NCBI GenBank assembly: GCA_037176885.1
Contig: JAWWNJ010000251.1
Location: forward strand, 105,527 to 169,526
Direction: 5' to 3'
DNA: 64,000 nt
Source: Favolaschia claudopus
Lineage: Eukaryota; Basidiomycota; Agaricomycetes; Agaricales; Mycenaceae
Numbering within the stretch: the first letter of the stretch is position 1; each line of letters opens with the position of its first letter. Made by a program: the position numbers and the translations under genes. This document shows, in pieces, positions 45,945 through 57,388 of this stretch. The notes beneath the pieces were generated by a model. That model did no database searches. It saw only the letters and a program-made list of their open reading frames with translations, and was not told where the DNA came from.

Positions 45945-46605
45945 CTGTAGCACTTTGTATGGGTGAAACGTAACGCGTAACGCCCGCCCTGTTTCGTTTC
46001 AACGGTAACGCATAACGGTCGGGTGGTTTCCTCGAGGACTGCGTGACATACAAAGATGTCGAATTATCATGTTTGTGGCTGTAAAATCTAGCTGAATCTA
46101 CTGCTATAACCCTCATCCTCCTCACTGCACTCAATCACTCTCTACAATCTTCGTCAAGATAGAACCGGTACGGTGCATCTGAGACCACGGGCAAGGTCCT
46201 GGGAAGTTGTACCAGAAGCTGGCCGAGGTAGTTTAACTAGTCGCTCAAAGAGGGCTTGTGGTAGTCTCGTACGCGTGACTAGGCTTGTGGTGGACCTGTC
46301 GCTAGTTTAGGTGTCTGAGCGTGCGCCACGGCGCAGTGTTCATGGAAAAAAAAAAATAGGTGTATTACGGAGCCCGTAACAGGAGAAATGCAATCACAAA
46401 GGGCTATGGATACAAAGAAAGCATGAGAGCTAAAAAAAATTGCCCAGAATCCGTTCAACGTTTGGAAATAGACTTTATCGGTGTTTGCCCGCCCGTTTCC
46501 AAAATTCTATGATGTCACGCATAACGCTGAGGCCGTTTCTGGTTTCCATGCGTAGCGTTTCCAGTCACGCTCGAGGGTCTGTTTCACCCATACAAAGTGC
46601 TACAG
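45945..46605. mobile_element. TA-flanked MITE U (661 bp)
   Basis: Ends CTGTAGCACTTTGTATGGGT followed by GAAAC, inverted at the right; TA is duplicated at 45,943-45,944 and 46,606-46,607. Inside are repeated GCGTAACG/CGCATAACG motifs. It cuts the tail of the membrane protein gene to its right. Confidence 0.88.
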
Positions 46606-47550
46606 TACTTTCGATTCACATTCAACCACCCCGGCACATTGAAAATGTGAAACTTTGCCCTTTTCAGGTGTCGCAGCGGTTGGTGAACCTTGTTTCCCAG
46701 AAAGCCGGTCCCCAACCCAGTAGATAGCGAGCTGCGAGGTGTCTTCCAGTTGTTGAGGCGTGAAATGGCACCGGAGGCGACCATCCGGAAAGCCGTCCCA
46801 TACTCGAGGCTCAAAGGAGCAGGCGCAGATGCGGAGGCCGGAGGAAGAGGTAATGGAGTGGTTGATTTGGCAGGAGCAGAAGCGGCATTTCTTTCAGCAG
46901 GAGCGGTGATTGGTGTAGGCACCGGCAGTGAGGAGGTTTGTTTGTGCTGAGGGTGGGAGGTTCTTGTCGCCTCAGGCCTTTGACTCTTCTCCTCTCGTAC
47001 CCAGCCTTTAAGCTGGCCTGATAAATAATTAGAAAAGGTGAGAAAGGTTGATCACGAAAGCATACCTTCGCTATTGTAATATGGAACTAGTCGTGTCCGG
47101 CGACACCGAGTGGAAGCAACCTCCGTATTCCCCAGGTTGTACACAGAAACAAGCAAATAAATGAGAATGAGCCCGTAGAAGACAAGAATGGCGGGGATTG
47201 TGAAAGGTGATCCCAGGGCAGAGTAGACCCATTCTGCAAGAGCTACGAGGCGACGATGATTGGTTATGGCTAATAGAACAACAAGTGTGCCGTTGACGAC
47301 GAGTGAGAGTCTCATGAGGGAAGAAGAAAGACAAGACTCACGAGAGGGGCAGGGTTTCACTTGATCTTGATTGAAGCTGCGAGCAGTGTCGATCACACAC
47401 AAGATTATTAGCAAAGTGAAAGTTGGTGTGCAAATTACAACAAGGCAAACCACAAACCATAAGCGGAGCCATCGAAGGCGGAATTCGAATATATACTTAT
47501 AACTTATTACTAAATCATCAATCTTTGAAGCTTGAACTGGCAGACCAGCG
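46606..47550 (-). pseudogene. Multi-pass membrane protein gene, truncated at both ends
   Basis: The minus-strand frame is open from the edge of GCCGC-rich sequence (about 47,550) with WFVVCLVVICTPTFTLLIIL, then LVVNGTLVVLLAITNHRR and FTIPAILVFYGLILIYLLVS, i.e. at least three membrane segments. An intron (about 47,021-47,066) leads to a Pro/Ser/Ala-rich cytosolic-type tail. The tail runs into MITE U and stops on TGA inside it. There is no start codon in frame. The family is not recognised. Confidence 0.5.
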
Positions 47551-47554
47551 CCGC

Positions 47555-48000
47555 AGGTGTACCGTGTGCGAGGTATGAAGCGCCGCGGTAGCTATGAGAT
47601 GTGCCGCGTCGTTGCTGAGACCCGCCGCATCCACCGTTTGACAGCGCCGCATACTACCGCGCGACGCGGCGATATCGCCGCGTCAAAGAGGAGTGACGCG
47701 GCGAAGTTGTCGCAAATTTCGCCGCGGCCGCCGCTCGATCGCCGCTTCCCACCGCATCACCGCCGCATCAACCCTCTAATAAAATTCTTACAAGATGGAC
47801 TCGGAACACAATATTGACTCCCTGCTCGGGCCATCTATACAAGCTACGAAGTAAGTACCTAGTGGCCCCATATACTGTAACCTAAACATATAAGAATGTG
47901 GGATACACACTCACTATGTTTGGGCCTACCGTTGGCCTACCGCTTGACCCGCCGCAGACGCGCCGCATGACTGCCGCGCCAACTCGACGCGGCGAAATAA
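47555..48000. repeat. Clusters of GCCGC/GCGGC motifs
   Basis: Two GC-rich blocks (47,555-47,775 and 47,925-47,995) are full of CCGCCGC, CGCGGCG and CGCCGCGTC motifs in both orientations, separated by AT-rich sequence. They may be the inner and outer parts of a degenerate inverted-repeat element; ends not found. Confidence 0.4.
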
Positions 48001-48777
48001 TTTTGCCCTATTTATCCTTGCATTCATCTCCTTGTCATCTCCCATTCAACTTGGACGTTCGATCACATTGTCGCCTCAAAAGGTAATAGCTTGGACTGGG
48101 TTGGCATGTTCACACTCGAAAAACCAGCGTAGATAAATTACCAGTATATATAAATGCTAGAGTCTACCTTGAGTACTTGATTAACGTCCACTTGAGGCCA
48201 AAAACCGGTCAGAAGGTATACTGTACAGCCCTTTCCGAAAGTTTATCCGGTGTATGACATTTATTCCACTTCGGTTTTTTGTCTACAGTTGTTGACGATT
48301 TCATCACCGGCTCCACAGGCTCCACCTCTCGGCGGCATGCCGGGGTCAGGCCATCAGTGCTGCTTTGAGCTGAATTCAACTGGTATGGCTCGTATCAGCT
48401 TACTGAGGTTAATGTTCAGGCTGTCTCGCAGAATGTGCTTTGGCTTCGAAACTACCCTTCAGGCACTGAGAAACTGTAACCTGGGCGAGAATCAAGTCGC
48501 GCCAGGGTGTGGAGCCGTTGATGTAAACCAAACAGTTGTAGACAAGAGATCGAAGAGGAAGAAATGTCAAAACCCGGATAAAGTTTACAGTCCTAATTCG
48601 ACTTACTTTAGTTGCAAGCGCGAAGCGGCTGTCACGGGCCGGGACAAGGGTGGGAACCGCCTTCCCGATATAGAAGGAGGGAGGGAGGGTCGCCGCGCTC
48701 TCGAAAAAAAAACTTTTGTAGGTGATATTGAGGTGATATCTTTTTTTCTTATCTTTGATCCCCCTTGCTTTGGTTGA

Positions 48778-48800
48778 TGGTAGGTAGGTAGGTAGGTAGC
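48778..48800 (+). repeat. GGTA microsatellite
   Basis: Five consecutive GGTA units. Confidence 0.9.
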
Positions 48801-49525
48801 ATTACACGGAATGGTCCCGCTTAGGAACGCCGGTTTGAGGGAGTATCCCGTGCAATACAGGCAATTAAATAATTTACACCATCGTCTATCAGAATATAAA
48901 CCGAGGTGGCTGGAAGCCAGTAGAGCTCGATCGTAGTCTGATAGTTACCACGCCCTGTAAGCGGCGTCCTGCGTTATTATATAAGCATCCATTTTGGGAC
49001 ATAATGGCAACCGCGCCTTGACGCGACTTCGATGTTTCCGCACGCGACATGACCCCAACGAGTAGACTGGTCCACTGAGACTAGTATCTTCCAACCCTCA
49101 ACCAACAAATTCTCCCCACAGTCGTCGGATTCGGGCTGAAAAGCGAGTAATTACCGTATTTGGGCGGATGTCCGGTGTGGAAAGATTTGAGCACAAATCG
49201 TGCAAAGATTGTCTCACTGTCGCAAACCAGCTCCGTCACCGCTTTTTCATATAGCTTATACCTCCAAGGCGCGTCAATTTGGAGGAAATGAGCGCGTTGT
49301 TTGGTTGAGCATCGCCATCAATCTCTGATAGATCGAGACGCCGGTTATCATGGCGCGGTTAGTAACAGACTATATCTTGTGAGGTACGAGCAAACCGATA
49401 TAGCGTCTGTCTTGGAGAGACTAGCTCGATCGGAACAAGAGCTGCTGGAGTGCAGGTCCAGGAGCACACGGAGGGGCACAAGAGTCTCAGAGATGAGGGT
49501 AAAGAGTAAGAATGATTGATTGTAG

Positions 49526-49608
49526 ATATACTCAACTACGAGAAGTATATAAGTGTAGATAGGTATCATACTCAACTACGAGAAGTAAATGTAGATAGGT
49601 ATCAATGG
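49526..49608 (+). repeat. Two-copy tandem repeat of about 42 bp
   Basis: ATACTCAACTACGAGAAGTA and GTGTAGATAGGTATCAT recur twice with a small indel. Confidence 0.85.
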
Positions 49609-50696
49609 ATAAGAAAAGATAAGAAATGTCCGAAGTCGGAATGATGCGAACCAACAAATTCATATCCTGACACTCCCACCTTCGCAAAGAACGAGATATA
49701 TTTGGTGGCCGGTACCGGACAAAATAGCGGTTTGCATCTGTTTCCTCACTGATCATCACGTTTCCCTAGTCACGGATTCGCCCGTGGAGGAGCGACATCG
49801 ATCACTGCGGAGTTTGAAATTCACTCCATTTGGAAACCCTGCCAAATTGGGAAACTCTCCTACTTTCGATACCTCTGAGCATACTGGTAGACCTCTGAGC
49901 CTCAAAATATGTTTGGGACACTATATGCGTGCCGTGATGCAAGCAATCTCATTTTAGCAGCGGCTACAGGTCAAATTTTCTTTCATTGTTTGCTGAAACA
50001 TGCTCAACGCGATTTACAAACTGTCGGCGGACAAATAGCAAGATAGTGTGCAGGTTGACTCTGAATATAAAGTCTCTCTTGATACAGGTCAGTTTTAGCA
50101 GTCAACTCTACCATCCAGCTCAAGGCGAGCGCGCAAAGTTTTCGGTGTGTGATGGCCGTCGTAGCGACTTTCCTAAAATGGATGCCGTGATCAGCCGAGC
50201 CATCAATTGTCGCTTCTCAGCCGACCCCCCTGACGCGTCCAAGACTTTATATACGTTTGAACGACTGTCTTCAAAAAAGTTTATAAAGTCTTGTTTACGA
50301 GACTAACGTTTCCCCATCATTCCGCACAATTCCTTCCCATTCCTCGTCGATCCTCATGTATCCTCACGAATCCCTACAAATCATCGCAGGTCCTGAGGAT
50401 TCCCCAATGAATCCTGCATTTTCCCCTCTTAACATTCAACTTTGTATCCTCAGCATTCCTAAGGAATCCGGCCCATTCCTGATTTTTCTTGAACTCTGTT
50501 TGAACTTGACATTCTGACTCGTTCTGAATTTGAACTTGCATTCACTGCGATTCCTCATCATTCCCGGAATCCCAGCTGATTGGGATCAGCTCCCGCGACG
50601 TCATCTTGGTGTTTTTACACGGCTTCCAGCTCTCATTCCTCTTTCTTCCTGACTCTCTTGTGTGCATTCTGCCGTACCTAAGCTCAACTGGCTCGT

Positions 50697-51305
50697 ATGA
50701 ACACTGAGCAACGACTGAGAAACCTACGAGACGCCTATCACGCTCTTCACGACGATGTTCTCTCAGCTCTGCGCACTATGGTCGGAGATCCACCGAGCTT
50801 GAATGCTGTTCGAGACAGGGCACTGGCGTTAGCTTCAGCGGCGGAGATGGTAAGAATGGCACCAATACAACTCCCTTCGAATGCTAATGGTGTCTTTTAG
50901 CATCGAGCTGTTTTCCCCCCAGACGAGTATGCTACTCTTCAGACGTCTATCACCGACATGGTGACGGCTCTTGATCTTGCTTGCCACGACTCGATGGACC
51001 CGCCTGATGCTGCCCCTCTGACTGTTGCTCATCGTGTTCGTAGTGGGCGACGAGGCCGGCCACGCGTTGAGATTGATCCCCAATTTTTGAGCGCCGCCCT
51101 CGATCTTCGTGGTCCGATCGGGATTGCTCCCGAAATTGGAGTTTCAGCTCGCACTGTTCGTCGTGCCGCTCTTCGAGCTGGACTAGTTCAACCCGGCGCG
51201 CCTGTGTTCCAGTCTCGGACAAACGAACAAGGTCAAGTTGAGGTTGTACAGTGTCTGGCGACCGATTTGTCATCACCCTGGGAATGGCGGCTACTACTAT
51301 CCTAG
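50697..51305 (+). pseudogene. N-terminal part of an integrase-type transposase gene
   Basis: Exon 1 50,697-50,849, intron 50,850-50,900 (GTAAGA...TTTTAG), exon 2 50,901-51,305. A helical N-terminus is followed by GRRGRPRVEIDPQFLSAALD and IGVSARTVRRAALRAGLV, a helix-turn-helix motif. I recall this pair from large Agaricomycete proteins with an integrase (rve) core. The frame ends with a stop created near a palindrome junction, and no catalytic core follows. Confidence 0.55.
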
Positions 51306-51656
51306 TCTCGGAAACCCAGACGTTCTACTGTATTCCTTGTAGACGGAGCTCTTTCCGTATATAGACAATACAAGACATTTCTGACAGCTGTTTCCGAGAC
51401 TAGGATAGTAGTAGCCGCCATTCCCAGGGTGATGACAAATCGGTCGCCAGACACTGTACAACCTCAACTTGACCTTGTTCGTTTGTCCGAGACTGGAACA
51501 CAGGCGCGCCGGGTTGAACTAGTCCAGCTCGAAGAGCGGCACGACGAACAGTGCGAGCTGAAACTCCAATTTCGGGAGCAATCCCGATCGGACCACGAAG
51601 ATCGAGGGCGGCGCTCAAAAATTGGGGATCAATCTCAACGCGTGGCCGGCCTCGTC
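51049..51656. repeat. Perfect 267-bp inverted duplication with 74-bp loop
   Basis: Arm 1 51,049-51,315 and arm 2 51,390-51,656 are reverse complements with no mismatch that I can see. Both encode the helix-turn-helix part of the transposase-like gene. The loop 51,316-51,389 recurs almost unchanged, inverted, at 52,006-52,079. Confidence 0.92.
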
Positions 51657-51959
51657 ACAACGACGACAAAATTACATTGTAGCATGTATTATCGGAAACT
51701 ATAGAACCTAGTCTGCAGTGAACTGTGGCTTAATAGGGCTTGATTGTCTCACAATGGAGTCTGACTCTTGAAAATTATCGCGAACAAAATCTACGAGTTA
51801 TCTCCTGAGCTGACACACCCGAGGTCACCCATTCTTGAGGAAAGCCATCCCTCATCATCTGGAGGCATTCCTGGAGGCTTCCGGCCAGGAGCGACGCGTC
51901 TAAGACGCGTCGACGCGCAGATGAGTGAAGTGATGGTAGGTGGGTACACATCGACCGGC

Positions 51960-52080
51960 CCAGACGTTCTACTGTCAAAAAATTCTCCCAGGCTCAAAAA
52001 TCAATCAGCTGTCAGAAATGTCTTGTATTGTCTATATACGGAAAGAGCTCCGTCTACAAGGAATACAGTAGAACATCTGG
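51960..52080. repeat. Small inverted-repeat unit (121 bp)
   Basis: Ends CCAGACGTTCTACTGT and ACAGTAGAACATCTGG. Its right part matches the loop of the 267-bp palindrome and continues with GTTTCCGAGACTA, also present at the arm tips. Confidence 0.7.
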
Positions 52081-52206
52081 GTTTCCGAGACTACTACTAT
52101 CCTACATCCTTGGTTCTCTGAAAGACTCCCAATTATACAGAAAAAGGTCGAGATTGATTTGAATTTCCATAAAAGGCAAGACATTTGATCTTGCCGCAAC
52201 TGTATG

Positions 52207-52644
52207 TAGTGTTGCCGGAAGCTGGAGCTAGCTCCGAGCTGAGTTCAACTCCAACTCGACCCCTTCCCAAAAGCGGCACCTCGAGGTGATGCCAGCTCGC
52301 CTCGACTCCACCCTCGTCACCCAAAGCGGACGACGTGACATTTCCGGCGGAGTAACTGAGTGACATCACACTCCCTACCCAGTTCCTGTATTGGCCGTTT
52401 CTTGGCCGTTTTCGACGTAAAAAAAGCAGTTTGAGCTTGAAGAGAGCTCAGGAGAACCTTCCACATAAAAATTTGGTCCATTCTCCCCCTGAAATTTTGC
52501 CCTTCGGGTGGAAAGATGAACCCTGGGACACTAGATTCCCATATCCGGTATCAGCTCTGAGCCAGCTCCGGTCAACTCGAGCTGACAGCGAGCTGATGGG
52601 CAATCAACTCGAGTTCAGCTCCAACTCAGCTCCCGGCAACACTA
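52207..52644. mobile_element. hAT-type MITE, family A copy 2
   Basis: Nearly identical to the 4995 copy over its full length (438 against 437 bp), with ends TAGTGTTGCCGG/inverse. The flanks ACTGTATG and GGTGACGC do not match, so no target duplication is visible here. Confidence 0.9.
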
Positions 52645-53128
52645 GGTGACGCGTGACACCCAGTGAACGACCGGTCGGATTAGTACAGTATATGTCCGAG
52701 GAAGATGTATTGGCGCTGCGGCACTGGATCGATTACAGAAATCACCCGAAGACCCAGGGAACCTCGCAGACGATCCTAACCTTCTTCATTCCCTCCGACT
52801 ATTCATTGCGTCTATGGTATCGACCATTTTTCAACTGTCCATGGAGGCCAGCGTTGCAGTTTGAAGCAACGGTCACGGTCACAATGCTCGACGTTGGAAT
52901 GCAACGGAAATCTCAGCCATTCGGAATGGCCGATATGACGCTGAGCGAAAATGTATCAAAAGTACTTGAAGTTAGTTGACACTGTGGTGAACAAAGGTGT
53001 CATTTTATCGAGAGTGATGCCCGTTCTCATTGTGCCCAACAGAGCTCATTCGCCTCCCCCAACCTCTTCCACTCCCTCGAAATCATATTATAAGTTGTTA
53101 TCGATAAGGTCTTTTGCCTTAGGGTGCC

Positions 53129-55287
53129 TCAAAGCGAAAGAGCAGGGAAAGGGCACGGGTCGGCTTGCCTGTTTGATGATGAGTTTGGCTGACGTGTGAA
53201 TAGCTCATGTGTCACCAATCCATCGGAATATTGCCTGGGAGGGATTCCTTCCTTCCCCTTGCCCACAGGAGAGATGGTGAAGCAAGTGAGAGTCATTGCA
53301 GCAAATAAGAATAGCGCATCTTCGGCAAGGTAGCGACCAGGACAAGCTCTGAAGCAAATACTTGAGGGCAATAAGTTAGCTTCAAGGTATCGTCACTAAC
53401 CGTTTACCCCAGCCAAATGCAATGGAAGCGGGATCCGGGAGCCCGTGATTCCCTAGAAACCTTTCTGGGCGGAACTCGTACGGCTGATCATATGTACCCG
53501 GGTCATGTGCCTGCGCACAGTGAAGACACCATCACCGAACAGGGGACTAATGCTCACCATTCCCCACTGATTTGCAATGATAGTTGTCCCGGCCGGAATC
53601 ACATACCCATTGTAGACCTGAGGGACGCTAGTTAATGAGGTTAAGGCGACAAGAGCTGACTTGCATCGTCCTTCATTAATCGGTGGGGTACACCAAGCGG
53701 AATCACTAGTTCCCATCTCAATGCCTCTTTCACCAAAGCATTGAGGTACGGAAGTTGAGTTCTATCGTCTAACCCCGGTAGGCGATGGCTGATTACTCTA
53801 TCGAGCTCGTCTTGGGCGGCCTATAATTGACGTAATAATTAGCCCAAGTTTGCTTAAACATGTATGACGTGACTTTTTGTGCTTCTGGAGCATGTAACAT
53901 TGCCAGAATGAAAGTTAGAACTGAAGAAAAAATGGTGTCCGCTGCGGCTTTTCAGACAGGTAAGCTGAGGTAAGAGTAGAGCACGCAAGATCTCACTGGC
54001 ATACATGACTGCCGTAACGGCTCGAATATCAGTGTCGTGTTCTGAGTCTTGTTCCGTTCTTCGTTATAAATCCATGAGAGCTTTGAAAAAGCTTGGTTTG
54101 GCTTCTCCTTTGCGGAATTGGGATATCGCCCACGCGAATGGCTTCGTTTGCAGTTTTGTCGACAGTTCCCTGCCTTCCCGGGCAACTTTTTGGAATGAAG
54201 CCCCAGGTAACCACTCTGGTATATATTTCAGCACTGGAAACAGATCAACAAGGTAAGCTCCGGGTCGGGCAGCAGAAACCATGGCCAGTTGAGCCTCTGG
54301 GCGAAGTTCAATTCAATTGGGACAGGGAACAAATAAACCGACAGACGCTGCGCAATGCGGACAAACGGGTCGTCTTCGACAATGGAATAGCCCAGCTGAC
54401 AATCTTAGTATGAGACATCCAATGATTGATATCAAATCTTACCCCGATCATCATAACAATGGCGTCAAATCGACCTGTTTCGTTCTTAGCTTTGCTGAAT
54501 GTGGAAGTCACTCAATAACCTGCTTTTTTATATGATCATCATATTTTGACCCATCCATTAGAAGGCTCAAAAGGCGAGCGTACTCCCGCTGGCAAGTAAG
54601 TAACTAACGTATAAGGAGGATGGAGAAAAATTTCAAGGCTCACGTTTATAATGCCATGGTATCGGCTAGTGTTGCGTGCTGAGAACCCCATATCGAATAA
54701 CTTCCGCTGTCTTGCATACGATTGACTGGTGACGGGCTGCAACCCAACATTAAACCGCTAAGGGCGTTCGTAGTGGTTTTGGAGTGCCCCATAATGTATT
54801 GACTACGTACCCAATCCATGCTTGGGATTACATCAGCGGGAAAACGATGTACACTCGGTGGGCTCACAGTTCATTTACCATCGGCATCGCTGGGCGGTCA
54901 CTATAAATGCTGCTCTTGACGGTGAGCAACGCCTGAGCGGCATTGTAGGTGTTGATGATGCATATTTTCTTGCCCATGAGCTGTATCATCACTAGATCGC
55001 CTGCACTATGCATTAACAAACGATGGCAAGGCAACGGTTATGGATTCCCACCATATTGTTCACCCCCAATCAGAAAATGTTTTCCATTCTATTAAAATCT
55101 CTTGTTCAGCATATGTGGAAAACAAAACTTGGAGGAAGCTACGTTGTGTCTTTGGTATATCGAAAAGGTTTCCGACCAATGGAATGAGACTTGGACGGGG
55201 CCCAGGAGGATAGCGGGACTGTTTAGAGTAATGAAGGTAAAGCCATCCACCGATAAGAGGCACGGCGAAAAGAAGGGAAGGGAACAT
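53129..55287 (-). CDS. Cytochrome P450 monooxygenase, apparently intact
   Basis: The start at 55,287 gives a signal-anchor MFPSLLFAVPLIGGWLYLHY followed by the proline hinge YPPGPRPSLIPLVGNL. Further exons give NAAQALLTVKSSIYSDRPAM, SYARQRKLFDMGFSARN, YIPEWLPGASFQKVA, I-helix AAADTIFSS, K-helix KEALRW (ExxR), PYEFRPERF and the haem signature FGWGKRACPGRYLA. The signature is restored by splicing at a GTTAGT donor (about 53,400); the haem Cys codon is 53,342-53,344. There are about ten short introns. ER-anchored, presumably oxidising a secondary metabolite or xenobiotic, similar in style to fungal CYP64/CYP5xxx families. The C-terminal residues after LVTHE are uncertain. Confidence 0.88.
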
Positions 55288-55646
55288 ATGACTTTGCTTA
55301 CAGCTGCGGGACCCTTGCTCCACTTTTATAAAACCAAGCGCAAATTCTCGCGGTTTCCACCAATCGGAGACGAAGAAGCGATTGGAGTGGTCATGTGGAC
55401 GAGGTTGACGTGGAAATTTTTCTCGGATGCAGACGGTCTGCCGCGACTGTAGCAGGAGCCCTTTGAGACCTATGTAGATCCCGTCCATCCCGAAAATTTA
55501 AATCGCAAAATGTGCCGAACCGTCATTTCGTTCCCCACGCTTTTTGGGACTGCAGAAATCGCGTTTTCCGCCGTCTGATGGAACATTTTCGTTTTTTTTT
55601 TGACCTTCCAAAATTGTGGAGAAATTGTCCGAAACCGCGGGATCTA

Positions 55647-56562
55647 TGGTGCACATCGCATAAACACCACCAAATAGGTCCCATCACTGATGCCATCATT
55701 GATGTCTCAAATCGCCCAAGAACAAAAAACCAAATTTTATATTGCATTTTCTGTACTGAAATCTCATGGAGGGCTTCTACTGGGCTTCTTCAAAATGCTA
55801 GGGGAAGGACATAAGTTGCAGCCAATAGCTTTCCAACGACTTTGGGAGCATGTAACTCGGCGTCCGGACTTATGGCTACCCAATAAGGATATGTGTCGTA
55901 AGCACACGTGATTGATTGATTGATTGTATCAGTGATGTCTCAAATCCATGCCGTGAAAAATATATTTATTGTGAGTTTTGAGCGGATGAGAAATCCCTCT
56001 AGAGGTTTAGTCTACTATGGTGCCCTCCACTAAGTCACCACCAATTGCTGACAACAGCTACTACGCGGGCAGGAAAATCCGGATTTCTTATCCCTCTTGC
56101 CAAAATGCTCTATTCCATTGTTAGAAACTTTTGGCAAGAGGGACTTTTATTGGCGGCAAAATTGAGGGAGATATAAAAGTTCACCCCCCAAAAATTGGGA
56201 CTGCACAGTGCAGCCTACAAGTGTTCGCATCCCCCTCCATTTACGCTCACTCACACGTTCCCAATACCGCCTATGTGTGCACATATGATATGCCGCTGCT
56301 GGTTGACGTGAAAGCATGAATTTCATTGGCGAAGCTCGAGTAAAATCCAAGCAAAAGCACCGATCTCTGGCACTAAAAAGAGGTAGGCAGAAAAAAATCT
56401 CAGCCTGCGGCAGATTTGGGACTAGTCAAGCAGTGGTGGTGACTTAGTGGAGGGCACCATATCTAATCGGAGTGTTTTGGCCAGAGGATCACGCGTGGGA
56501 AGGCTCTGATGTGGTGCAATAAATTTCGTTCCTGTTTGGTGGTGTTTATGCGATGTGCACCA
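55647..56562. mobile_element. TA-flanked MITE family X, copy 2 (interrupted)
   Basis: Ends TGGTGCACATCGCATAAACA/inverse; TA is duplicated at 55,645-55,646 and 56,563-56,564. Its sequence follows copy 1 (35,405) in reverse orientation and is cut by MITE Z at a TA. Confidence 0.85.
56018..56459. mobile_element. TA-flanked MITE Z (442 bp), nested in X copy 2
   Basis: Ends TGGTGCCCTCCACTAAGTCA followed by CCACC, inverted at the right; TA is duplicated at 56,016-56,017 and 56,460-56,461. X copy 1 has the continuous sequence across this point, confirming the insertion. Confidence 0.9.
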
Positions 56563-57388
56563 TAGGGTCCGAGCGTACTATCAGGGGCCTTACTGTAGCA
56601 GTCTCCTACCCGCCGCAACCCCCCCGAGTGTGTCAACACACGTTGGGGAAGTCAAGTGAAAGTCACTGGGGCTGTAACCATTGACATGTAACCTATAGGC
56701 TCCATTCGGTTGCCGCTTGGGAGCACTTGGCCCTTAAGTAGATTGGCGTGGAATTTTTCCCAAACGCTAAGTACAGTGATCTGATGCCGCCCCCTCAAAA
56801 TAGAAGCCTGGAGCCGACGAGTGGTCGAATTTAGAGGTTAAAATCCCACGGGCTGACATGCCTGACAGGGGTGCCGAATGGCAAGTATGACATTGACTGG
56901 CGATTGGCTGGGGAGCAACTGGGGAATATAATTGAGAGGTTAAGATCACACGGGCTGACATGCGACAGGTCCAATTGCGTGAGACCGAGTATTTATTGCT
57001 CCGTATGGTAATTGACCTGCCTAATAAGGAAATCCCGGCACCGCAGGGCCGAAAAATTTCCATATTTGGCCCCGATATCGCCCAAAATTTCGCTTTAGGC
57101 AACATTCTGAGAGCCGCGGTACGCGTTACGCTACCATGCAGATTGGCACTTACAGTACCGTATACAGCGGCGGCTGATGCCACCCCCCCAAAAAAATGAT
57201 GGGGCCCCAAAAGTCAACCCCTATAATATTTGCAAAACGGCTGTAGCTTTGGTTTGGCTGTGCCCGTTTTGGGGAACGTGGGAGCGGGGAAGCGTTGTCG
57301 CCCAATCACAGAATCTTACAGACCAGGGTTCCAATTCGGAGATCTTTGTCTCTTGCTATAAAGCAGTACTGGTTGCCGCGTATCGCCA

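Noticed and set aside
49301..49608. CRISPR-like array
   Set aside because: Only two units of a simple tandem repeat without spacers; the organism is a fungus.
56767..57210. 147-aa minus-strand frame
   Set aside because: It spans imperfect direct repeats (CACGGGCTGACATGC twice), which indicates repeat DNA and not a gene.
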